Positions 57,051 through 64,000 of a DNA stretch of 64,000 nt are shown here, piece after piece; within the stretch, counting starts at the first letter, position 1, and the number at the start of each line of letters is the position of its first letter. The position numbers and the translations under genes were made by a program. Source of the stretch: Anastrepha obliqua (Eukaryota; Arthropoda; Insecta; Diptera; Tephritidae); the NCBI RefSeq assembly GCF_027943255.1, contig NC_072893.1, positions 1,736,001-1,800,000 of the forward strand. Direction: 5' to 3'. The notes under the pieces are model-generated. The model was not told the DNA's origin. It saw only the letters and a list, made by a program, of their open reading frames with translations, and ran no database searches.

Positions 57051-60000
57051 TGAAGTAAACAACATCTCTGCAATTCTGCAGAGCACCCATAAAATTATTT
57101 GCATTAGGCAAAACTCAAAACATATTGCTCGTTAGTTGAAACATTTAAAGCTAGTGGCAATGTAGGTAATAATAAAAAAAATGAAGAAAATTAACTGCCA
57201 AATTAAAACGGATGATACTTTTGGCGTAACCTTTCACTACTTTTTCATAAGCCAATAAGGTATAGCTAATCCAAATTTCTCAAAAATCTTAACAAATAGT
57301 GTTCGATTGGGAAAACTTTTTCATTCGCATTTCATATTCTGAGTGTATCGGTGCCACAGAGAAATAATCGCTGGAGCAAATTTGTTAACATTAGTAGGGT
57401 TAGCGATTGGCAATCACCGCCATTAGTCACACCTCGCTCATTCAGTACCGTTTGACGTACCTCCGCCCGCATTACCAATGTCCTGATTCAACCCCGCTGG
57501 CACCATCCGACAGCAGCAACACAAAGCGAAAGGCTGCATTCATCTGGGCTTAATTCACTGTGACTTACTGAACAGGCATTGTACCTGGAAAGAGCCAAAT
57601 AAAATTTGATATTTGTTTAAAATAACCTAATGCAACAACAAACCTATTGGCAATATACCGTTTATACGACTGTTTCATCCACCAACAGCAGAGTCTAGCT
57701 TTCCTTTCTTCTTTATAACAGTTACGAGCATAACCATAAATGACATACATACCACATCTATGTGCACACATACATATATGCATTAGCTAACAGCCGATCG
57801 GTTGAGCAGAAATCAAGGGTGGATATATGGTGGCACAGAGGTGAGGGGTAGTAATAGAATCATAACAGCGTAAAATATGATACGTTTTTGAAAAATAATG
57901 AGATCGTTTTGATTTTCTTAATACCGTTACTGCTAAGAGTACTGATACGGGACACTAAGGACGTTGCAATGTCTTGACAGCAACGAGAGCTCGATATCCT
58001 TTTTCCCGCCGCACGCTGCCCTTGGCAAATGGCAAAAGCAAAACTCAGTGAGCACACGACAAATGTTAAACGGCAAATGGTAAAGCGAAAATTGTAATTT
58101 GATATTATTGAACTAACAGTCAAGCGCCACACACGCACAGCACACATACACTCGCATTCGTACTCGTTGACACGCGCGCTTTGCCGCTCGGATACCAACA
58201 AAAGTCTGCGGGAAATAGTGGGACAAAGGTGCGGCTAAGATTTGCTTTGGTTGCCACCACAAAAAGACAGCTACACCAACAACAGCAGAGACAACGTACA
58301 TCGCTGCAGACAGCCAACGAACTGGCTGCGAACGAAAAAAATTATAAGAAGCAGAGAAATGGGAATGAAAAACGATGACTTTACGATTATGCGGCGTGTT
58401 GTTTTACATTTTTGCCATTTAGAGAATTTTAACATAATGAAATGTCAAACACGGTTGTAAAATGTCCTTGGGGAATCGTAATTGCTGCATGTGACGATGA
58501 TGATGACTATGACGATGGCTTTACTCACGCCTGTATTAGTGACTGTCTTCGGCGGTGTTAGTGTCGGTGTCGATTTCATTTTGGGGCTCGGCGTTGCAGG
58601 CGGTGCAGTAAGTGTGACCATTATAACGGGATGATGAGTGTGTTGCGAGGTGTCATAAAGTTGCCGAATTCATGAGCCATTCAATTCATTATCGTCGAAA
58701 AAAGGAAATACCGCAAATGTATTGTACTTAAGTAATAGGAGGGGAGGGGTGAATACTAAACGAATGGAAGCAGCTAAAGTGGGATGAGTCACTATGTGGC
58801 TAACTGTGTATATATGCACTCATACATGTGCATATTTATATTAAACAAAAAATAATAATGTGCCCCAAGCCAACCATGTGGAAGCAGATGCTTGTTATTG
58901 CTTAAATGCAAATTTTTATCACTTTATGTAAACACATTCGATACTCCAAAAGCCCGCCTGTGTCTGTGTAAAGATTTTTCATTTCTTTTCCGCAAATCGC
59001 ATAAAAATAAATAGACCACAAATAGTACAAAACAAGCCAGAATTCACAAACAGACACATATGCAACATATAAGCGCTCATGTATATGTGCAGCCCAAAAA
59101 TTTCGTAATCGGCACTGCACCATACGGTCCGGCGAATGATACTCGTAAACACTACAAATAAAGATTTCGTGCAGGATACTTGAAAAATAAGAAAAATGGC
59201 AGATACAGGTGAATATAGAAATCCCAGCAGCGATACTCGAAAGAACTGCAAGTCCCTACTGCGGGAACTGTTTCGATAATGCTGAGGTGTAATCAACTCT
59301 GCATATTCCTTTGAACTACCCTGCCTTCGCCAGGCTTCGACTCACACAGCCAACAACTACTGAGAACTTCGTTAGTGGTCGTGCAATGGCATGGCTGATA
59401 AAATTGTTGTGATCAGGAATATCTGGAATGCATTCAAAATCTCTTACTCTCTGTCAAGTTTTCATAGGTCACTTACTATTAATTATAATATAATATATGT
59501 ATATGTAATACCCCGTAAATTTCTAAACTTACTTTGTGCTCAAAATTTTTTGGAAAAATGGTTAACGAAGTTTTAAAATTCTCTACCTATCAGCAGCAAC
59601 CACCGCAGTGAACGACAGCACTTGATGACAAAGTATCTGTCCCACAACAAATCCAACACCGAATTTGCGCTTTACATGACAGCTGTAGTAGACGTTGCAA
59701 GGTCTTAGGTTTTTTCACATTCTAGGTACATGCCCTGAAATCGTAGTCCTTAGCTCGTTTGCACGGGTCGTCATCAGTATAGGTAGTTTTCATCCGAGGA
59801 TTTGTTCGTGTTTTCATTGGGGGATTTTTACGTGACAGGTCCCAAAGCCAGCCCACAACCAGATATCCTGGGATACTTTGTCTTCTCACATTGACTCGGT
59901 CCTGAACGGGTATTCGGAAGCTATCCGGATGATACCTGGGCTAGTCCTGAAAGATATGAGCTGCTTGAACCATATATAGAAGAATCGTCCTGGGCACTCC

Positions 60001-60795
60001 CAAGTGAATGGCGATCAGTAATTTCCCCAATTGCGTGGACTTCTACATATGGAACCACCTCCGAGATATTTGGGCATTCTGATGACACGCCACCTCGTAC
60101 TTCGTGCGTTGATTTCGGCAGTACCCCTTGTCTTGGAAAGCATGTCCCCATAGTACTGTGTCCCAATGGAAAGTTGGTATCACAAGTTGCCGTCTGAGTA
60201 TTTATTGACAATGAAGACGTATTTTTGTTTTGTGTCATACTTTTCATCGTTTTGCTTCGGGGTGATTAGTTGCAGCAGCTGCTTTGGCTTCCGAAGCACG
60301 ATATTTACGCTTACCACCTCAGGACCAATTTGACTAAAGGACTGTTTTCGCAATTTGAGCCATTGGATACAATTACAAAGAATATCAAAGGAGCTTGGAT
60401 GTGACATCCCTACTAACACCTGCTAATTTAGACTTTTTTAAGATTTTCATTTAGGTCCCTTTGAATGAAGGTTCAGTTAAGCAAGTAAAAGTTCAAATGT
60501 TCATAGTTCCTTGAAGCAGTGTTTTTTTTATTTCTCCGTGGAATATAAATCGATAGTGTATTTCGTAGTGTAGGGAAATCGGCACTCTGAACTCCATTAG
60601 TTATGAGCTGTTGTAGAGGTCTCAGTAATTACTTCTCAATCGACATCTCATATGAAATTAGACTTTTCTCTGAGCGTGCGGTATATGAGGACAACTTGAG
60701 AGTAACATTAGAATTGGACAGAATTTGATGACACTTCACGAATTTTTTATACAAAATTATCGAACAATAAAATAATTCAATAAAATTAACTATTG
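57051..60795. other. Unassigned spacer
   Basis: No confirmed element or exon is seen over 3.7 kb. The minus-strand frame 59921-60247 (108 codons) has no recognised motif. A short GATGAT-rich stretch lies at 58493-58520. Confidence 0.4.
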
Positions 60796-60799
60796 CATG

Positions 60800-61265
60800 T
60801 CTTTATTCATATTGACCTTAACGATATTAATTGCAGTCTTCCGAGAAGAAATGGTGTTATGAGGTTCCTTACTGGTTTCACGCCCAACTACGTCCCATGC
60901 TTAGTAATCTAGGGGATTAAGGTCAGGGGAGTTAGATGGACACGAGTATGTGGTCAGGGAAATTTTCAGCCATTCAATTTTGTGTCGTCATCGTTTTGTG
61001 GGAAGGAGCAGAGTCATATTGTCACGGCGTACACTATCAATCCGGGGTTTCACTGTCTCTAGAACCTCGATATACGCAACGGAATTCACTCGAAATCTTT
61101 GGGTAAAGAAGGTGGCATAACAGGTCCTTCGGTGCTCACAACACCTGAAACCATAACAGAAAGCGATATAGGATTGAAACATAGCCATCTGTTATTTCTG
61201 CAGCAGGTCTTTTGGTCCTGGTCGAAATTTTTTTTCGTCAGAAAAAACTATAACATCTCAGGCGC
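60800..61265 (-). pseudogene. DD37-like Tc1/mariner transposase remnant
   Basis: On the minus strand FSDEKKFRPGPKD (61250-61212) gives the first catalytic Asp. The frame from 61188 then contains FFTQRFRVNSVAYIEVLETV and KPRIDSVRRDN. The second catalytic region (normally a QQDSAP motif) is deleted, leaving LLLPTKR. Then come KIEWLKISLTT, SNSPDLNPLDY with the third acidic position (60925-60893), and NTISSRKTAINIVKVNMNKD near 60860-60800. The combination of RVNS-YIEVLE, SPDLNPLDYY and N-ISSLKAAI is characteristic of the maT/DD37 branch between Tc1 and mariner. No terminal repeats were identified. Decayed. Confidence 0.7.
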
Positions 61266-61974
61266 CTAAGTGTGTTAATTTTGTTTGGGAGGTGTTTTGA
61301 TTGACGCCACTGGTGGCTCATAGGTATAAGCAACAACGAACTGTACAAGAGATGCAAAATTCAACGATAAGAGTATGAAATCTTAATCTTAGAAGCTTTC
61401 TTGTGAATATTGGGAGAACGAAATAATTTTTTGCCCATCTGTTGTACATCAGCAACTGCGGTCTACTTCGATCAAAGAGTGCATTAGAATAAATCAGAAA
61501 TGTGACTATGTCTACAAATTTTACTTCCTGTTACAACTTTTATATCTCCTTTGCTTTAAAACCACTTATGAACGCAGTGGGAGTAATTGGGACTATCAAC
61601 GGCGTATAGCCTTGGTATGCCTGTAGGAGAGGAAACTAGACGCAGGTACCTTTTGTGCCTTCGGACATAGGCGCGGCTTTACCCAGATGCTATACTTTTG
61701 TGGTCCCGGGATAGAATTTAGCCGAGGTAAGAGGGTAGTTATAATATTAGTGTTAGCGTACCCCACATACCATTGGTGTGACGACACCTTTGATATGTTT
61801 CTGACATTTTTATTTAAACCTTAAAAAAAAACTTCCTAATGGAAACGTTCTAAAAAGAAAGAGAACCATTTTTCTAATCAATGGATTATGAGTTGCTCAT
61901 TTGTTGGGAATTTGAGACTTAGGTCACGAGTTTTCTACAACGGAATGCCAAACTATTGGACGGAGTGATTTTTC
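61266..61974. other. Unassigned sequence
   Basis: It may include the 5' part of the decayed DD37-like element on the minus strand, but nothing is recognisable. Confidence 0.35.
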
Positions 61975-62035
61975 TAAAATCGGTGGACCCTCGGTAGGCA
62001 ATGGCGAACCTTTGACGTACTCTGCCCTAAGATAA
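61975..62035 (+). repeat. SINE middle fragment
   Basis: tggaccctcggtaggcaatg followed by gcgaacctttgacgtactct resembles 18932-18975 (gacgccccacggcaggcaac and onward). It is the middle of the SINE type seen elsewhere in the window, without head or tail. Confidence 0.45.
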
Positions 62036-62039
62036 TTGC

Positions 62040-63660
62040 AAATCATATATTACGGCCAACCAAATGATAAGCGACTAAGATGTGGAAAGCTTCAAAAGCA
62101 GCTATTCTGGTTAGTCTAGAGTGTAGATTGTATTTCTTTTTGTTTTCCTTTTTTATATTATTGAATTAAACAATACGACGAATGTTTTCTTAACCATTTG
62201 GAACAATAGCTGTTTGTGTGCAAGAGATGTGGTTTCCTTGGCTCATTGGCCTACGCCTCCCCGCTCTCAGAATTAAATCCCCCAACAGCTTACCAAGCCT
62301 TTTCAGCCCCAACGCCATTACTCACTATTCGAATAAAAGACTTTCATTCAAACGGGAGGAATGACGTGACAACGAGTCAGTTGCCGTTGTCGCAATGGAA
62401 TTTCAATTAGAATTCCTCAACGCATAGTCAGTGGAAAACACAATAAGTATAATAAAATTATTTCCATTGTTTTTAACACTTCCACTACATTCCCGTATCG
62501 CCCTACTACGAGATCTCATATTGCATGCATACACACACCTACAGAAACATTTATATACATATGCACATACACGAAGGCACGTAAGTAGAAAATCGACTTG
62601 AAACATTTGCATGAGCACGGCCGAGCAACGCACATCCAAATATGGGCACGCGTCTGTCTGTATGTAATCTGTATTCACGCATGTATGCGCCACTCGCGCG
62701 TTTCGGCTGCTGCGGTTTCGCAATTAATACTTTTTCGAAAACATCGTTAGACTAATGCGATTGTCTGCAGACTTTCAGCTATCGGCAGCCACAACCTATT
62801 TTCCAGTAGCGCCAAAGAAAGTGTGTCGATGGTAAATAAAGGCAAGGAAATTTTCATTTCATTAACACTTTTAAGTTTTCACCCTCTACCTTACCTTTTA
62901 AAGATCCCTCCTTACAACTTATTTTCGTCGAGAGGCTTGGGTGAAGTCGGAGTTGGGGCGCACTGTTTGGTTGCCCATCCAAATCTGCTGTTGCTCTGCA
63001 GAATCGTTTTCTCCGGCTTCCCTTTTCGTAAACCAAAGCAAAGAGTGTCTCGCAAGCATTTAAATCCTTTTCTGCGGTGTCTCGTCTAACCTTTATTTAC
63101 ACCTTCACACACAAAACAACGTGGCAACAATAGAGAAAGACAGAAAAAATGTCTGTGAAAGGCCATTTAAATATGCTTGCGTTGGCAGCAGGAAACTCTA
63201 ATAGAGAAAATTTGTGTAGATGACCGTTTGCTTGTCTTCAAAGTAATAGAAATTGTAAATAAAGTACGTGTTGAGTATTTACACATATCTACAGTGCTAC
63301 ATATGCGTTTAAACGCATTGCATTTTTTTCGTTTACTTTAGAACTGTTTTAAGATTACAACAATAACAACAACAAATATTCTTCCAAACTATTCGTTTAG
63401 GTAACAGTAAACCATCGTTGCATTTGTTTCTTATCTATTGCTTTTTGTTGTAAAATAACGGGTCTTTATTTAAAATTGTGCTTAAAAATGCTACATATTC
63501 GTATAAACGCATAGTTTGTTAAAGAGTGCAGTAGTGAAATTAAAAGTGATTAACTTGTGAATATTGTTTGTAACTGAATATTTTGGTAAATTCTTACAAT
63601 TTTTTTACACATTCATTCAAATTTCTTAGCTAAATTAAATTTTTTAACCTAATTTCTTCA
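62040..63660. other. Unassigned spacer
   Basis: No gene or element is recognised. The frames at 62216-62410 and 62823-63089 lack motifs. Confidence 0.4.
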
Positions 63661-63671
63661 GATTTTCTAAA

Positions 63672-64000
63672 ATGCTTAAGGCAAAATACTTAAATGATGA
63701 GGAACGGGTATTGGTCAGTGTTTACCATGAGGAGGGCTATTCCAATCGTGAAATTGGACAAAAAATTGGAAGATCCGAAGGAGTTGTGCGTGCTTTCTTA
63801 AAGAAAGCAGACATTTATGGAATAAAGAAAGCAACAAGAGGCAACACAAATTGTCACAGCGTGACAAAAACAAAATAAAGTATGAGGCTACGAAAAATTT
63901 TTTGAATTGCACACAAATAAAAAATAAATTGGGCATCTTCTAACATATCGGTGTACGTTTTTGAGTTCATTTTTAGCACAGTACTTGCGAGAGTTGCTAG
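63672..64000 (+). pseudogene. Tc3-like transposase, N-terminal part at window edge
   Basis: The ATG at 63672 opens a 68-codon frame: AKYLNDEERVLVSVYHEEGY, SNREIGQKIGRSEGVVRAFL, KKADIYGIKKATRG. This is a Tc3/Tc1 DNA-binding domain (first HTH, then the -YG-KK- linker). The frame is lost near 63843. The following residues (KRQHKLSQRDKNKIKYEATK, then TQIKNKLGI) fit the second HTH in the +1 frame, and SNISVYVF-like residues appear in yet another frame near 63940. At least two frameshifts are present. The catalytic part, if any, is beyond the window. The terminal repeat was not identified, though 63480-63660 should hold the 5' leader. Confidence 0.7.

Noticed and set aside
59921..60247. 108-codon minus-strand frame rich in Ser and Gly
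   Set aside because: No similarity I can name and no coding context. It may be part of an old repeat, but that cannot be supported.

Overview
The window reads as AT-rich, gene-poor nuclear DNA of a higher fly. A tephritid fruit fly is my best guess. The reasons are the density of decayed mariner and Tc1 elements, several non-LTR retrotransposon lineages, a tRNA-derived SINE layout I associate with tephritids, and many CA, CAA and CATA microsatellites. No search was possible, so the species call is inference. I find no host gene with convincing multi-exon structure. The only possible host signals are a weak terminal-exon candidate near 53.0-53.2 kb and two promoter-like clusters at 29.46 and 52.79 kb.

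DNA transposons. The best-preserved element is a 1,287-bp mariner at 35714-37000. It has about 32-bp inverted repeats, TA flanks and an unbroken 346-residue transposase. Four other mariners are decayed. Two belong to a full-length class with frameshifts (17154-18455, with the second catalytic Asp changed to Asn, and 21121-22358). One on the minus strand at 44270-45553 has three lesions but an intact catalytic triad. Two are internally deleted irritans-type copies (9272-10140 and 42849-43407). Tc1-type remnants lie at 2397-2890, 41806-43990 (a DD34E transposase split by later insertions), 60800-61265 (DD37-like) and 63672-64000 (Tc3-like, running off the window). A 703-bp non-coding element with TTAA flanks (5458-6160), a pogo-like terminus (9008-9085) and a foldback element built of GTAACC modules (1962-2372) complete the set.

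Retrotransposons. All are non-LTR and 5'-truncated. The clearest is 7377-8681 (minus), with an 11-bp target duplication and a CCAA-type 3' tail. Pieces with RNase H and/or a Cys-rich C-terminus recur at 23.7-25.1, 26.5, 34.3-35.1, 45.8-46.4, 51.5-52.2 and 55.8 kb. Jockey-clade reverse transcriptase remains lie at 16.2-17.1, 22.4 and 56.0-57.0 kb. One family represented only by its C-terminal tail occurs five times (13.1, 20.8, 31.8, 42.6 and 48.0 kb). SINE pieces occur at 18.9, 48.4, 51.9 and 62.0 kb.

Layout. The segment 41.8-46.5 kb is a nested stack: a Tc1-like element broken by a retrotransposon tail and a mariner, followed by another mariner and another retrotransposon. The segments 13.3-16.2, 26.9-31.7, 37-41.8, 52.2-55.6 and 57.1-60.8 kb look like unique intergenic or intronic DNA with microsatellites.

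The most unusual observation is a 17-bp sequence, tagcgccatctgtgtgt, found identically 22-25 bp inside the 5' ends of two different mariner families. Variants sit at the matching place in two more copies, and it contains a CTCF-like AGATGGCGC core.
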